Origin: Hymenobacter sediminicola
GTDB lineage: Bacteria; Bacteroidota; Bacteroidia; Cytophagales; Hymenobacteraceae
Assembly: GCF_014250515.1 (NCBI RefSeq)
Contig: NZ_CP060202.1
Span: forward strand, 1,237,001 to 1,301,000
Reading direction: 5' to 3'
DNA length: 64,000 bases
Made by a program: the position numbers and the translations under genes. Under the pieces are notes generated by a model, which worked only from the letters and a program-made list of their open reading frames with translations, was not told the origin of the DNA and did not search any database. Numbering within the stretch: the stretch's first letter is position 1; the number at the start of each line of letters is the position of its first letter. Below are positions 49,003 through 59,370 of this stretch, in pieces.

Positions 49003-52000
49003 ATGCAAGAGTCGCCTAAGTACTGGAAGGGAATTGAGGAACTGGAGAACTCGCCGGAGTTCGTGAAGAATGCATTCACAGAGTTTGCAGACTTCTTGCC
49101 GGTGAAGGAAACCTATGGCTCTTCCGACGCTACGGTAGCGCCGCGCCGCGACTTCCTCAAGCTGATGGGCTTCGGCATTGCCGCTGCCACCCTCGCCAGC
49201 TGCGAAACCCCAATCAAGAAGGCTATTCCGTACCTGAATAAGCCAGAAGAAGTAGACCCAGGTATTGCCAACTTCTACGCTTCGACCTACTTCAACGGTC
49301 AGGATTACAACAGTGTGCTGGTAAAGACCCGCGAGGGTCGTCCGATTAAGCTGGAAGGCAATCCGGAGTCACCCATTACGCGTGGTGGTCTGTCGGCTCG
49401 TGCGCAAGCTTCGGTACTGAGCCTGTACGATGGTGCTCGTCTGCAGCATTTCGCTATCAAAGGCAAGAAAGCAGAGAAAGACCGTGTCGATCAGGAAATT
49501 CGCACGGCGCTGGCTGGCGCTGGCCGCACAGTTATCGTGTCGCCGACTATCATCAGCCCCAGCACTAAGAAAGTAATTGCGGAGTTTGCTTCGCGTTACC
49601 CCGGCACCGAGCATGTCATGTACGACGTGAATTCGGCATCGGGCCTGCTGCGTGCCAATGGTGGAGTACTCCCAAGCTACGACTTCAGCAAGGCTGATGT
49701 GATTGTGAGCTTGGGTGCTGACTTCCTTGGTACTTGGATTTCGCCGGTTGAGTTTGCTCGTCAGTATGTTGCTAACCGCAAGGTGAGCAGCGACAAGCGT
49801 ACTATGTCGCGCCACTTCCAATTCGAAAGCGCCCTCACGCTGACCGGCTCCAATGCCGATGTGCGCGTGCCAGTGAAGCCTTCGGAAATGGGTGCTACGG
49901 CTGTAGCCTTGTACAATGGAGTAGTGGGAGGTGGTGCTGCTGGCAGTGCCCAACTGAAGAAAGCTGCCGCTGAACTGAAAGCAGCTGGTAGCCGTGGTCT
50001 GGTAGTATCGGGCTCTAACGACCCAGCTGTTCAGGCTCTCGTCACAGCCATCAACCAGTCACTTGGTAGTGCTGCAGTAGATGTAGCAGCTCCATCTATG
50101 GTGCGCCAAGGCGACGACGCTCGTATGGAGCGCGCTGTAAAGGATATCATCGGTGGCCAAGTTGGTGCCGTGATTTTCTACAACGCCAATCCGGTGTTCG
50201 ACCACCCAATGGGTGCGCAACTGGGCGAGGCGCTGAAAGGCGGCAAGGTGAAAACCACCATTTCGCTCAATGACCGCCTAGACGAAACCGGCTCGCTCTG
50301 TACTTACGCCGCTCCTGACCATCATTGGTTGGAATCGTGGAATGACTACGAGCCGAAGCGTGGCTTCCTGAGCCTTGCGCAGCCTGCTATTTCGCCGCTG
50401 TTTGCTACTCGCCAAGCACAAGACTCGCTGCTGACTTGGGCAGGCAGTCCAACTAGTTACTACAACTACCTGCGCGCGCAGTGGAAAGCCGTAACCGGCT
50501 CTGATGCAAAAGCATGGGACAAAGCAGTACACGATGGGGTTGCTGCAGGCTCAGCTTTGGCAGCTCCGGCTGCCCAGGTAGGTGCTGCAATGGGTGCTGC
50601 TGAAGCAATTAGCGCCATCAATTCAGCTCCTAAGTTCACAGGAGTTGAGCTCTGCATCTATGAGAAAGTGGGTGTCGGTAACGGCACTGAAGCCAATAAC
50701 CCTTGGCTACAGGAACTGCCCGACCCAGTATCGAAAGCTACTTGGGGCAACTATGTGGCTGTGCCGCGCAAAATGGCCGAAGAAAAAGGCTGGGCGCAGG
50801 GCGACGTGCTGAAGGTTACGGCCAACGGTAAATCCATCGAACTACCTGTGCTGATTCAGCCGGGTCAGGCTGCAGGTTCCATAGCTATTGCGTTGGGCTA
50901 CGGTCGCACGCAAGCTGGCAAAGTTGCAGACAAAGTAGGAGAGAACGTGCTGCCCTTCGCTGTGCTGCGCAACGGCGCTATCATGTACGCCAACTCCGTA
51001 ACGCTGGAAAAAACCGGTGCTACCTCGCCCATCGCCCAGACTCAGACCCACCACACCATCATGGACCGCAAGCCGGTGGTGCAGGAGTCGACGCTGAAGC
51101 AGTACCGCGAAAACCCGAAGGAAGTAACCGAGTACGAAACTATTTCGACCCCCGACGGCCCACAAAAGCCGAACAAGGTGTCCTTGTGGCAGGACTACGA
51201 GTACAAGAATCACCATTGGGGTATGGCCATCGACCTCAACTCCTGCATCGGCTGCGGCTCGTGCGTGGTAGGGTGTCAGGCGGAGAACAACGTGGCCGTA
51301 GTAGGCAAGCAGGAGGTCATCAACCGCCGCGAGATGCACTGGATGCGCATCGACCGTTACTACAGCTCGGATGCCAGCAAAGCCGACTTCGAAACGAAAG
51401 GCAAGCTGGATACTTACGCGGCTATGGAAGACCCTTCCGAGAACCCCTCGGTCATCTTCCAGCCGATGATGTGTCAGCACTGCAACCACGCTCCCTGCGA
51501 AACGGTATGCCCAGTACTCGCTACTACGCACAGCTCGGAAGGTCTCAACCAGATGACCTACAACCGTTGCGTTGGTACCCGCTACTGCGCTAACAACTGC
51601 CCGTACAAAGTGCGTCGCTTCAACTGGTTCTCATACTACTCTAATGAGAAGTTCGAAGCTGTAAACGGCCACATGTTCACCGACCTCGGCCGTATGGTTC
51701 TGAACCCAGATGTAACGGTTCGTGCCCGTGGTGTAATGGAGAAATGCTCGCTCTGCGTGCAGCGTATCCAACTTGGCAAGCTGGAAGCTAAGAAGCAAAA
51801 GCGTCGTCCGAAGGATGGCGAGATTGTTTCGGCTTGCGCCCAGTCGTGCCCTACACAGGCCATCGTGTTCGGTGATATGCGTGACCCAGAGTCGCGCCTG
51901 TCGAAACTGTTGCGCCGTGAAGACGGAGAGCGTGCCTTCCACGTACTCGACGCCATCAACGTGCAGCCGAACATGACCTACCTAACCAAAATCCGTAACA

Positions 52001-52023
52001 CGGAAGAAGTTCGCAACGCCTAG
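49003..52023 (+). CDS. actB: ACIII iron-sulfur subunit ActB (fused B1-B2)
   Basis: Large peripheral subunit of ACIII, 1006 residues. A Tat-type twin-arginine motif is seen at R48-R49 (PRRDFLKLMGF) followed by hydrophobic AAATLASC. The N-terminal about 690 residues resemble molybdopterin oxidoreductases but, as in the family, serve without the cofactor (inferred). The C-terminal part is a ferredoxin-like domain with four Cys clusters: CIGCGSCVVGC (about 748), CQHCNHAPCETVCP (about 825), CVGTRYCANNCP (about 856), and CSLC with CAQSCP (about 915-950), enough for three 4Fe-4S and one 3Fe-4S type clusters. Confidence 0.95.
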   Translation: MQESPKYWKGIEELENSPEFVKNAFTEFADFLPVKETYGSSDATVAPRRDFLKLMGFGIAAATLASCETPIKKAIPYLNKPEEVDPGIANFYASTYFNGQDYNSVLVKTREGRPIKLEGNPESPITRGGLSARAQASVLSLYDGARLQHFAIKGKKAEKDRVDQEIRTALAGAGRTVIVSPTIISPSTKKVIAEFASRYPGTEHVMYDVNSASGLLRANGGVLPSYDFSKADVIVSLGADFLGTWISPVEFARQYVANRKVSSDKRTMSRHFQFESALTLTGSNADVRVPVKPSEMGATAVALYNGVVGGGAAGSAQLKKAAAELKAAGSRGLVVSGSNDPAVQALVTAINQSLGSAAVDVAAPSMVRQGDDARMERAVKDIIGGQVGAVIFYNANPVFDHPMGAQLGEALKGGKVKTTISLNDRLDETGSLCTYAAPDHHWLESWNDYEPKRGFLSLAQPAISPLFATRQAQDSLLTWAGSPTSYYNYLRAQWKAVTGSDAKAWDKAVHDGVAAGSALAAPAAQVGAAMGAAEAISAINSAPKFTGVELCIYEKVGVGNGTEANNPWLQELPDPVSKATWGNYVAVPRKMAEEKGWAQGDVLKVTANGKSIELPVLIQPGQAAGSIAIALGYGRTQAGKVADKVGENVLPFAVLRNGAIMYANSVTLEKTGATSPIAQTQTHHTIMDRKPVVQESTLKQYRENPKEVTEYETISTPDGPQKPNKVSLWQDYEYKNHHWGMAIDLNSCIGCGSCVVGCQAENNVAVVGKQEVINRREMHWMRIDRYYSSDASKADFETKGKLDTYAAMEDPSENPSVIFQPMMCQHCNHAPCETVCPVLATTHSSEGLNQMTYNRCVGTRYCANNCPYKVRRFNWFSYYSNEKFEAVNGHMFTDLGRMVLNPDVTVRARGVMEKCSLCVQRIQLGKLEAKKQKRRPKDGEIVSACAQSCPTQAIVFGDMRDPESRLSKLLRREDGERAFHVLDAINVQPNMTYLTKIRNTEEVRNA

Positions 52024-52036
52024 AAACTGAGCCATA

Positions 52037-52075
52037 GGGGAGGGCTACTTAGTCCACCATCTGGTAGCCCTCCCC
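52037..52075 (+). repeat. Stem-loop between actB and actC
   Basis: GGGGAGGGCTAC (52037-52048) and GTAGCCCTCCCC (52064-52075) form a perfect 12-base stem with a 15-base loop and no T-run. It fills the short gap between the genes. Confidence 0.65.
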
Positions 52076-52100
52076 ATCTACTCCATTAAGTCCAAACACT

Positions 52101-53555
52101 ATGCAGCACGTATCGCCTGTACGGGAGCCGCTCGTAACCGGGGGGAAAACGTACCACGACGTCACCCAAGACGTGTGCCGCCAGGTTGAGGCCGCTCCCA
52201 ACATCCGTTGGATGGCCGCTCTGGCCGTGGCCCTCTTTTTCCTTGGCGTCTTCTTCTACTCCGTTTATCGCACCCTCTGGTACGGTATCGGTGAATGGGG
52301 ATTGAACAAAACCGTAGGCTGGGCCTGGGACATCACCAACTTCGTATGGTGGGTGGGTATTGGCCACGCCGGCACCCTGATTTCGGCAGTTCTGCTGCTG
52401 TTCCGTCAGAAGTGGCGGACCTCTATTAACCGTGCAGCCGAGGCAATGACCATCTTTGCCGTAATCTGCGCCGCTATGTTCCCGGTACTGCACATGGGCC
52501 GTCCGTGGCTGGCTTACTGGGTGTTCCCACTGCAGAATACCTTTGGCTCGCTGTGGGTAAACTTCAACTCGCCGCTGCTCTGGGACGTTTTCGCCATCTC
52601 GACCTACTTCACCGTGTCGCTGGTGTTCTGGTACACAGGTCTGGTTCCTGACTTCGCTACCATCCGTGACCGGGCTAAGGGTCCGATTGCCAAAGTAGCT
52701 TACTCGCTGCTAAGCATGGGCTGGAAAGGCTCGGCTAAACACTGGAGCCGCTACGAAACGGTGTCGTTGATTCTGGCTGGTGTTTCTACGCCACTGGTAC
52801 TCTCGGTACACACGATTGTATCGATGGACTTTGCAACCTCGGTTGTTCCCGGCTGGCACACTACTATCTTCCCTCCCTACTTCGTAGCGGGCGCTATCTT
52901 CTCCGGTTTCGCCATGGTACTCACGCTGATGCTTATCACGCGGGTAGTATTCAAGCTGGAAGATTACATCACGCTGGAACACATTGCCCTCATGAACAAA
53001 ATCATGATGGTAACTGGCTCCATTGTGGGGGTGGCTTATATCACGGAGTTCTTTATTGCGTGGTACTCAGGAGTAGAGTTTGAGCAGTACGCCTTCATCA
53101 ACCGTGCTACTGGTCCTTACTGGTGGGCTTATTGGTCGATGATGACCTGCAACGTTATTTCCCCTCAGCTGGTGTGGTTCCGTCGCATTCGCTACAGCAT
53201 CCCGGCTACCTTCGTGCTGTCCATCATCGTGAACATCGGTATGTGGTTCGAGCGTTTCGTAATTATCGTCACCTCGCTGCACCGCGACTACCTGCCATCG
53301 AGCTGGGCTATGTTCTCGCCTTCTATCATCGACATCGGCATTTATGTTGGTACGCTGGGTCTGTTCTTCACTTTGTTCCTGCTCTTCGCTAAGTTCTTCC
53401 CTGTTATCAACATGGCGGAAGTGAAATCGGTGCTGAAATACACCGTGGACAACGGCCCGACCTACACCGGCCACGACCCAAACCACGCTACTCCTCAAAC
53501 TGCCACCCATGGTGTGCCGGCTTCGGCTCCCGTAAACTACGATAAGCATGACTAA
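52101..53555 (+). CDS. actC: ACIII membrane subunit ActC (NrfD-like)
   Basis: Integral membrane quinol-interacting subunit of ACIII, related to NrfD/PsrC. The 484-residue product has about ten membrane helices (for example [71 protein letters not shown]). It overlaps actD by eight bases (ATGACTAA), implying coupled translation. The family has two homologous membrane subunits, ActC and ActF; this is the first. Confidence 0.94.
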   Translation: MQHVSPVREPLVTGGKTYHDVTQDVCRQVEAAPNIRWMAALAVALFFLGVFFYSVYRTLWYGIGEWGLNKTVGWAWDITNFVWWVGIGHAGTLISAVLLLFRQKWRTSINRAAEAMTIFAVICAAMFPVLHMGRPWLAYWVFPLQNTFGSLWVNFNSPLLWDVFAISTYFTVSLVFWYTGLVPDFATIRDRAKGPIAKVAYSLLSMGWKGSAKHWSRYETVSLILAGVSTPLVLSVHTIVSMDFATSVVPGWHTTIFPPYFVAGAIFSGFAMVLTLMLITRVVFKLEDYITLEHIALMNKIMMVTGSIVGVAYITEFFIAWYSGVEFEQYAFINRATGPYWWAYWSMMTCNVISPQLVWFRRIRYSIPATFVLSIIVNIGMWFERFVIIVTSLHRDYLPSSWAMFSPSIIDIGIYVGTLGLFFTLFLLFAKFFPVINMAEVKSVLKYTVDNGPTYTGHDPNHATPQTATHGVPASAPVNYDKHD

Positions 53556-54072
53556 GCGCTTCGCCCTCGGCATCTTCGAAGACGAAGACGTGCTGCTGCA
53601 CGCCGTTGAAAACGTCCGCGAAGCGGGCGTGAAAATCTACGAGGTCTTCACACCATTCCCGATTCACGGCATGGACGATGCACTCGGCATCGAACGGTCT
53701 CGTTTGCCTATCGCAGCCTTCTTTTATGGGGTCATTGGTCTGAGCTTCGCTTTGTGGCTGCAGATTTATACTCTCGGTTTCGACTGGCCTATGATTATCG
53801 GTGGTAAGCCGCACATTGCGCTGCCTGCCTTCATTCCAGTTTCCTTCGAGTTGACGGTATTCTTCTGCTGCCATGGCATGGTGATTACCTTCTATACCAT
53901 CAGCAAGCTATATCCGCGTTGGAAAACGCCAGTTCTGGATGTGCGCTCTACAGATGACAAGTTTGTAGTGGCTATTGAGCTGAACGACAAGACCGACTTG
54001 AACCATCTGACGCAGCTGCTGCGCGCCAATGGCGCCTCGGAGGTGAACGAAAAAGAAATGACCAAATTCTAA
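53548..54072 (+). CDS. actD: ACIII subunit ActD (DUF3341)
   Basis: Small membrane subunit of ACIII, 174 residues, DUF3341 family. The N-terminal soluble part ([20 protein letters not shown] and [16 protein letters not shown]) is followed by two membrane helices (about 60-85 and 98-120). It overlaps actC by eight bases and actE by one base. Confidence 0.93.
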   Translation: MTKRFALGIFEDEDVLLHAVENVREAGVKIYEVFTPFPIHGMDDALGIERSRLPIAAFFYGVIGLSFALWLQIYTLGFDWPMIIGGKPHIALPAFIPVSFELTVFFCCHGMVITFYTISKLYPRWKTPVLDVRSTDDKFVVAIELNDKTDLNHLTQLLRANGASEVNEKEMTKF

Positions 54073-54821
54073 TGACGCATTCGCTGAAACTAGGTCTGCA
54101 AGCGTCGGCAATCCTGTTTGCCTCGGTGCTGACCACCGGCTGCAACCGCGCCGATGATCCTGGCATTGAGTACGCGCCGGAGATGTACGAGTCTATCCCG
54201 TACGATCCGCTTCGGCAAGTGAATGCCAATACGGTCAATCCGATGGGTATCAATGAGCGCACTCCAGTAGTGGGTACCGTTGCCCGTGGAAAAGCCAACT
54301 ATTATTCGCACATCGCCAAAGAGGATTTAGCAACTGCTGAAACCACATTGCGCAATCCGTATTCCTACTCAAAAGAGAGTTTGGAGGAGGGCAAAGCATT
54401 GTACCTGCGTAATTGCCAGCATTGCCATGGCGAGCAAGGCGACGGCCAAGGGCCGGTAGGCATCAAGTTCAAGGGTGTGCCGAATTACTCGGCAGGCGCT
54501 TACAAAACCATGAACGAGGGCCACGTCTACCATGTCATTCAGTGGGGCAAAGGCCGCATGATGCCACATGGTTCGCAGGTGAACCCCGAGGAGCGTTGGA
54601 AGATTGCCATGTACGTGCGTGTACTTCAAGAAGGCAAAGGCCCCGACGGTGCTGCTGACTTGTTGAAAGCAAAAGGCGCTTCGAGTGCTGGTGTAACTGC
54701 AGCTGACTCTACGCAAACTACTGATACGCAAACGCAGGCGCCTGTTCAAGAGGCGCAAGCAGATAAGGCTTCGGAAACTCCGGGCCAAGGAGACCAGGCA
54801 CGTAACGGAACCGCTAACTAA
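54072..54821 (+). CDS. actE: ACIII monoheme cytochrome c subunit ActE
   Basis: Lipid-anchored monoheme cytochrome of ACIII. The 249-residue product has a signal with lipobox LTTGC near residue 21, a CQHCH heme site (about 115-119) and a downstream MMPHG motif with the likely axial Met. The last about 45 residues are Gln/Thr/Ala-rich and disordered. Start codon overlaps the actD stop by one base, so translation is coupled. Confidence 0.94.
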   Translation: MTHSLKLGLQASAILFASVLTTGCNRADDPGIEYAPEMYESIPYDPLRQVNANTVNPMGINERTPVVGTVARGKANYYSHIAKEDLATAETTLRNPYSYSKESLEEGKALYLRNCQHCHGEQGDGQGPVGIKFKGVPNYSAGAYKTMNEGHVYHVIQWGKGRMMPHGSQVNPEERWKIAMYVRVLQEGKGPDGAADLLKAKGASSAGVTAADSTQTTDTQTQAPVQEAQADKASETPGQGDQARNGTAN

Positions 54822-54827
54822 TCCACT

Positions 54828-56153
54828 ATGGCAACTCTGACGCAACATGAAGGCGTTACGGCGGAATACCTGGAGGTTTCAGCCGGTACTCGTAAAAAAT
54901 TCATGATAATTATCCTGGCTGGCGTATTACTGCTGGTCGTTGGATTAATCGTCGCTTACCTCAACATCGGGGGGGAGCATCATGAAGGTGCAGCTGCTGC
55001 TCATGGCGCGGCTGGTGCCGGTCATGAAGGCACTGGTCATCATGGCAGCCCGCTTTGGCTCAAGCGCCTTATCGTAAGCCTGTGGCACAACAACGTGTTC
55101 TTCACGGGTGTCTCAACCATCGGGACGGTGTTCATGGCTATTCAGTACGTTGCCTATGCAGGCTGGTCAGTACTGATTAAGCGTGTAAACGAAGCACTGA
55201 GTGCTTGGGTAGTGCCCGGTGGCATTCTGATGGTAGTTATCTTCTGCATTGGCCTCATCAACCACGACATTTTCCACTGGACAATGCCGGGTATCATGGA
55301 AAAGGGCAATGCAAACTACGACGCTCTCATTGCTGGCAAATCAGGTTTCCTGAATCTGGGATTCTATCTGGGCCGCATGATTGTCTTTATTGGCATATGG
55401 GCGTATTTCACCAAGAGACTTCGCGACCTGTCGTTGGCTGAGGATCTGAATGGCGGTACTGAATACTTCCACAAGTGCATCAATGTATCGGCCTTGTTCC
55501 TTGTTCTGTACGCGGTATCCTCGTCTATTTCGGCCTGGGACTGGGTTATGTCAATCGACACGCACTGGTTCTCGACGATGTTCGGCTGGTATGTATTCGC
55601 TTCCTGGTGGGTTTCGGGCATTGCGGCCACTACGCTATGCACCATCCTGCTGAAGCAAGCTGGCTATCTGCGTTGGGTACAGGCCGGACACCTGCATGAT
55701 CTGGGTAAGTTCATGTTTGGCTTCAGCATCTTCTGGACCTATGTATGGTTCTCGCAGTTCATGCTAATCTGGTATGCCAACTTGCCGGAAGAAGCCGTGT
55801 ACTTCAACCAGCGTCTCGGTGGATTCAATGGTCAGTATACTTGGCTGTTCTTCTTCAATCTGCTCATCAACTTCGTCTTCCCATTCTTGCTGCTGATGAC
55901 GCGTGATGCAAAGCGTCAGATGATCATGCTCAAGATTGTAACTATTGCCATTCTCATTGGCCATTGGTTCGACTTTTATTTGATGATCATGCCTGCAACT
56001 ATGCAGGAGAATAATGGGTTCATCATTGAGTTCGGTGTTGCACTGGTGTTTTTGGGAAGCTTCTTGCTCCTGATGACCAAACGCCTCGCGCAAGCTTCGC
56101 TGGTGCCGCTGCATCATCCGTTCCTCGACGAGAGCGTACATCATACCACCTAA
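54828..56153 (+). CDS. actF: ACIII membrane subunit ActF
   Basis: Second large membrane subunit of ACIII, 441 residues, about ten helices; a short His-rich loop after helix 1 (GGEHHEGAAAAHGAAG) is unusual. Conserved helices include WVVPGGILMVVIFCIGLINH and IGLRWVQAGHLHDLGKFMFG-like segment LRWVQAGHLHDLGKFMFGFS. It starts six bases after actE and ends the ACIII part of the operon. Confidence 0.93.
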   Translation: MATLTQHEGVTAEYLEVSAGTRKKFMIIILAGVLLLVVGLIVAYLNIGGEHHEGAAAAHGAAGAGHEGTGHHGSPLWLKRLIVSLWHNNVFFTGVSTIGTVFMAIQYVAYAGWSVLIKRVNEALSAWVVPGGILMVVIFCIGLINHDIFHWTMPGIMEKGNANYDALIAGKSGFLNLGFYLGRMIVFIGIWAYFTKRLRDLSLAEDLNGGTEYFHKCINVSALFLVLYAVSSSISAWDWVMSIDTHWFSTMFGWYVFASWWVSGIAATTLCTILLKQAGYLRWVQAGHLHDLGKFMFGFSIFWTYVWFSQFMLIWYANLPEEAVYFNQRLGGFNGQYTWLFFFNLLINFVFPFLLLMTRDAKRQMIMLKIVTIAILIGHWFDFYLMIMPATMQENNGFIIEFGVALVFLGSFLLLMTKRLAQASLVPLHHPFLDESVHHTT

Positions 56154-56169
56154 TTTTAGACATGAGTAT

Positions 56170-56225
56170 TGAGGAGTGAGAAGTTAGACTGAACGGTATA
56201 ACAACATCTCACTTCTGACCTCTCA
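56170..56225 (+). repeat. Imperfect stem-loop between actF and coxB
   Basis: TGAGGAGTGAGAAGT (56170-56184) pairs with 56211-56225 at 12 of 15 positions. No T-run, so the oxidase genes may be read from the act promoter. Confidence 0.4.
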
Positions 56226-56248
56226 AATCTCACCTCTTCCTTTACCTA

Positions 56249-57310
56249 ATGACTGCTCTTGGTATTCTGCTGGTGTTGGTGTTGCTGCTCGTCGTTTTCG
56301 GCTTGCTGTTCCGCCTCCAGATCCTGACCTCGATTTTCTCGGGCAGCTCCGCCCGAGACTTCGGGATGAGCAACCGCGTCAATGCGGTGCTGATGATCCT
56401 GTTTATGATCATCGGTGGTGCGGCCTTCGCTTGGTCGTTCGGCGACAACTTCAACAAAATGAATCCTCCTATTGCGTCGGTCCACGGCCACGCAACGGAG
56501 CGGATGTTCTGGACTACGATGATTATCATCGGCATCGTGTTTGTCCTGACTCAGGTTGCTTTGTTTGTATACTCCTACAAATACCAGCATAAGGAAGGTC
56601 GTCGTGCCTATTTCTTTCCGCACAACAACAAAATCGAAATCATCTGGACGGTGATACCCGCCATCGTAATGGCAGGTCTGGTGTTTGCTGGCTGGAAAGA
56701 GTGGACGCGCATCACTGGTCCCGCTCCTAAGGACTCCGTTGTATTGGAAGTAATGGGCAAGCAGTTCAACTGGCTTGTGCGCTACCCCGGTACCGACCAG
56801 AAGCTGGGTGTTGTGAACTACCGCTTAATTGATGCTACCAACGAATTTGGCTTTGATTTGACGGATAAAAGCGGTTTGGATGACTTTGTTGCTGGTGAAA
56901 TCCATGTACCCAAGGGTCATCCAGTGTTGCTGAAGATCCGCTCGCGCGACGTGTTGCACGCTGTTTATATGCCACATTTCCGTGTACAGATGTATGCTGT
57001 GCCAGGTATGCCTACCAAGTTTTGGTTCACGCCTACCAAGACTACCGACGAGATGCGTGCACAACTCGGCAACCCGAAGTTCAACTACGAGCTAGCCTGC
57101 AACCAGATTTGCGGCCGTGGCCACTTTGCCATGAAACTGAACATTGTGGTAGATGAGCCGGACGATTACGTGGCTTGGTATGCTCAGCAGAAGTCGTTCT
57201 CGGAGCAGAATCCAGATGTATTGGCTTCCTTCAAACAGAAAGAGGAAAAGTTGGTTGTGAAAGAGGCTGCCGCTGCCGTCGCTACGCCCGCTACCAAAGC
57301 TTCGCTCTAA
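56249..57310 (+). CDS. coxB: Cytochrome c oxidase subunit II (CuA)
   Basis: CuA-bearing subunit of an aa3-type oxidase, 353 residues. Three predicted membrane helices (about 3-25, 52-72, 88-110) precede the cupredoxin domain. The CuA ligands appear as the His in VYMPHFRVQM and the CNQICGRGHFAM cluster (two Cys, His, Met). There is no C-terminal CxxCH heme domain, so this is not a caa3-type subunit. It follows actF in the same direction, consistent with an ACIII-oxidase supercomplex. Confidence 0.95.
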   Translation: MTALGILLVLVLLLVVFGLLFRLQILTSIFSGSSARDFGMSNRVNAVLMILFMIIGGAAFAWSFGDNFNKMNPPIASVHGHATERMFWTTMIIIGIVFVLTQVALFVYSYKYQHKEGRRAYFFPHNNKIEIIWTVIPAIVMAGLVFAGWKEWTRITGPAPKDSVVLEVMGKQFNWLVRYPGTDQKLGVVNYRLIDATNEFGFDLTDKSGLDDFVAGEIHVPKGHPVLLKIRSRDVLHAVYMPHFRVQMYAVPGMPTKFWFTPTKTTDEMRAQLGNPKFNYELACNQICGRGHFAMKLNIVVDEPDDYVAWYAQQKSFSEQNPDVLASFKQKEEKLVVKEAAAAVATPATKASL

Positions 57311-57336
57311 TTCAACGCAGTTAATCAACGCTTTTT

Positions 57337-59193
57337 ATGGCTGCTAATCTTTCCACTCAAGTGCAAGGCGGTGTCGGGGTAACCGAGCCGGGCATCTCGC
57401 ACGAAGAGCACTTGCACCACGACGACCATCACCACGACCAGCATTGGCTGTTCAAGTACGTGTTCAGCACGGACCATAAGGTGATTGCCAAACAGTTCCT
57501 GATAACGGGTATTTTCTGGGCTATTCTCGGCGGCACACTTTCCAGCTTATTCCGTCTGCAACTGGGCTGGCCGGAAGCTACTATGGAGTGGCTGACGCCG
57601 GTATTTGGCAAATGGATTGAAGCTGGCAAGCTGAGCCCGGACTTTTATCTGGCTCTGGTGACTATGCATGGTACCATCATGGTATTCTTTGTGCTCACCG
57701 CGGGGCTTTCAGGTACGTTCTCGAATTTCCTGATTCCATTGCAAGTAGGAGCTCGTGACATGGCTTCGGGCTTCATGAACATGCTGTCTTACTGGTTCTT
57801 CTTTGTGTCGGGCATCATCATGTTCAGCTCGATGTTCATTGAAACTGGTCCTGCTTCGGCTGGCTGGACAATCTATCCGCCGCTGAGCGCCTTGCCGCAG
57901 GCTATTCCTGGTTCGGGAATGGGTATGACAATGTGGCTCGTGTCCATGGCTTTGTTCATTGTGTCGCAGTTGCTGGGTGGTGTTAACTACATCACAACCG
58001 TAATCAACTTGCGTACTCGTGGCATGAGCATGAGCAAGCTGCCGCTCACCATCTGGTCTTTCTTCCTGACGGCTGTTTTGGGTTTGCTTTCGTTCCCGGT
58101 GCTTTTCTCGGCTGCTTTGCTGCTGATTTTTGACCGTTCGTTTGGCACTTCGTTCTTCCTTTCGGATATCTACATCGCCGGACAGGCTTTGAACCACACG
58201 GGTGGTTCGCCAGTGCTCTTCCAGCATTTGTTCTGGTTCCTCGGTCACCCAGAAGTATACATCGTTATTATGCCTGCTATGGGTATGGTATCGGAGATTC
58301 TGGCTACTAATGCACGTAAGCCAATTTTTGGCTACCGTGCTATGATTGGCTCACTGCTGGGCATTTCCTTGCTGTCATTCGTTGTATGGGCTCACCATAT
58401 GTTCGTGACCGGCATGAATCCTTTCCTGGGTTCGGTGTTCATGTTCCTGACGCTGATTATTGCGGTGCCTTCCGCTGTAAAGACGTTCAACTGGCTGGCT
58501 ACTTTGTGGCGGGGTAATATCCGGTTCACTACCGCTATGTTGTTCTCAATTGGCTTTGTGTCGCTGTTCATTTCGGGTGGTCTGACGGGTATTATCCTCG
58601 GCAACGCGGCCCTCGATATCCAAATGCACAACACGTACTTTGTGGTAGCTCACTTCCACTTGGTAATGGGTAGCTCGGCCTTCTTCGGTCTGTTTGCTGG
58701 TGTGTATCACTGGTTCCCGAAAATGTTCGGTCGTATGATGGACGAGAAGCTCGGTTACATCCACTTCTGGTTGACGTTCATTGGGGTGTACTTGGTGTTT
58801 ATGCCAATGCACTACGTAGGTATTGCCGGTTTCCCCCGTCGTTACTACGCTTGGACTGGTTTTGATTCCTTCAGCCAGTTTGCTGACTTGAACAAGTTCA
58901 TCTCTATTGCTGCAATCTTGGCGTTCTTCGCTCAGTTTGTATTCATCTTCAACTTCTTCTACAGCATCTTCCGCGGCCGTCGTGCTACCGAGAATCCTTG
59001 GCGCTCGACGACTCTGGAATGGACTACGCCGCTACACCCTGGCCACGGCAACTGGCCCGGCGAAATTCCAGCTGTGTACCGTTGGCCATACGACTACAGC
59101 AAGCCTGGTGCTGAAGAGGACTTCATTCCTCAGAACGTGCCTTTCTCGAAAACGCAGTCCTCGAATCTGCCTTACGAGAGCGAAATGGAGTAA
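57337..59193 (+). CDS. ctaD: Cytochrome c oxidase subunit I
   Basis: Catalytic subunit with heme a, heme a3 and CuB, 618 residues, twelve or more helices. Ligands: His in TMHGTIMVFFVLTAGLSG (heme a), HPEVYIVIMPAMG with the His-Tyr crosslink pair, VVWAHHMFVTG (CuB His pair), and VAHFHLVMGSSAFF (heme a3 and heme a His). The N-terminus carries a His-rich stretch (EEHLHHDDHHHDQHWLF). It is followed by a terminator before ctaA. Confidence 0.97.
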   Translation: MAANLSTQVQGGVGVTEPGISHEEHLHHDDHHHDQHWLFKYVFSTDHKVIAKQFLITGIFWAILGGTLSSLFRLQLGWPEATMEWLTPVFGKWIEAGKLSPDFYLALVTMHGTIMVFFVLTAGLSGTFSNFLIPLQVGARDMASGFMNMLSYWFFFVSGIIMFSSMFIETGPASAGWTIYPPLSALPQAIPGSGMGMTMWLVSMALFIVSQLLGGVNYITTVINLRTRGMSMSKLPLTIWSFFLTAVLGLLSFPVLFSAALLLIFDRSFGTSFFLSDIYIAGQALNHTGGSPVLFQHLFWFLGHPEVYIVIMPAMGMVSEILATNARKPIFGYRAMIGSLLGISLLSFVVWAHHMFVTGMNPFLGSVFMFLTLIIAVPSAVKTFNWLATLWRGNIRFTTAMLFSIGFVSLFISGGLTGIILGNAALDIQMHNTYFVVAHFHLVMGSSAFFGLFAGVYHWFPKMFGRMMDEKLGYIHFWLTFIGVYLVFMPMHYVGIAGFPRRYYAWTGFDSFSQFADLNKFISIAAILAFFAQFVFIFNFFYSIFRGRRATENPWRSTTLEWTTPLHPGHGNWPGEIPAVYRWPYDYSKPGAEEDFIPQNVPFSKTQSSNLPYESEME

Positions 59194-59215
59194 CCGCCAT
59201 CTGGCAACAACCCTG

Positions 59216-59250
59216 AAACGGGCCGCTGTACATACGGCGGCCCGTTTTCA
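59216..59250 (+). terminator. Intrinsic terminator after ctaD
   Basis: AAACGGGCCGC (59216-59226) and GCGGCCCGTTT (59237-59247) form a perfect 11-base stem followed by TC. It ends the act/cox transcript at least partly. Confidence 0.8.
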
Positions 59251-59370
59251 TTGTGCACCCACAGAAACTCCCGGGAAGAGTATTACTATGCCCTTAAAAG
59301 TCCTCGCTGTCATTGCTCTGCCTGACGTTCTAAAGTCAGTGCGCCAGAGAAACATGTGCAACAAGTATCT

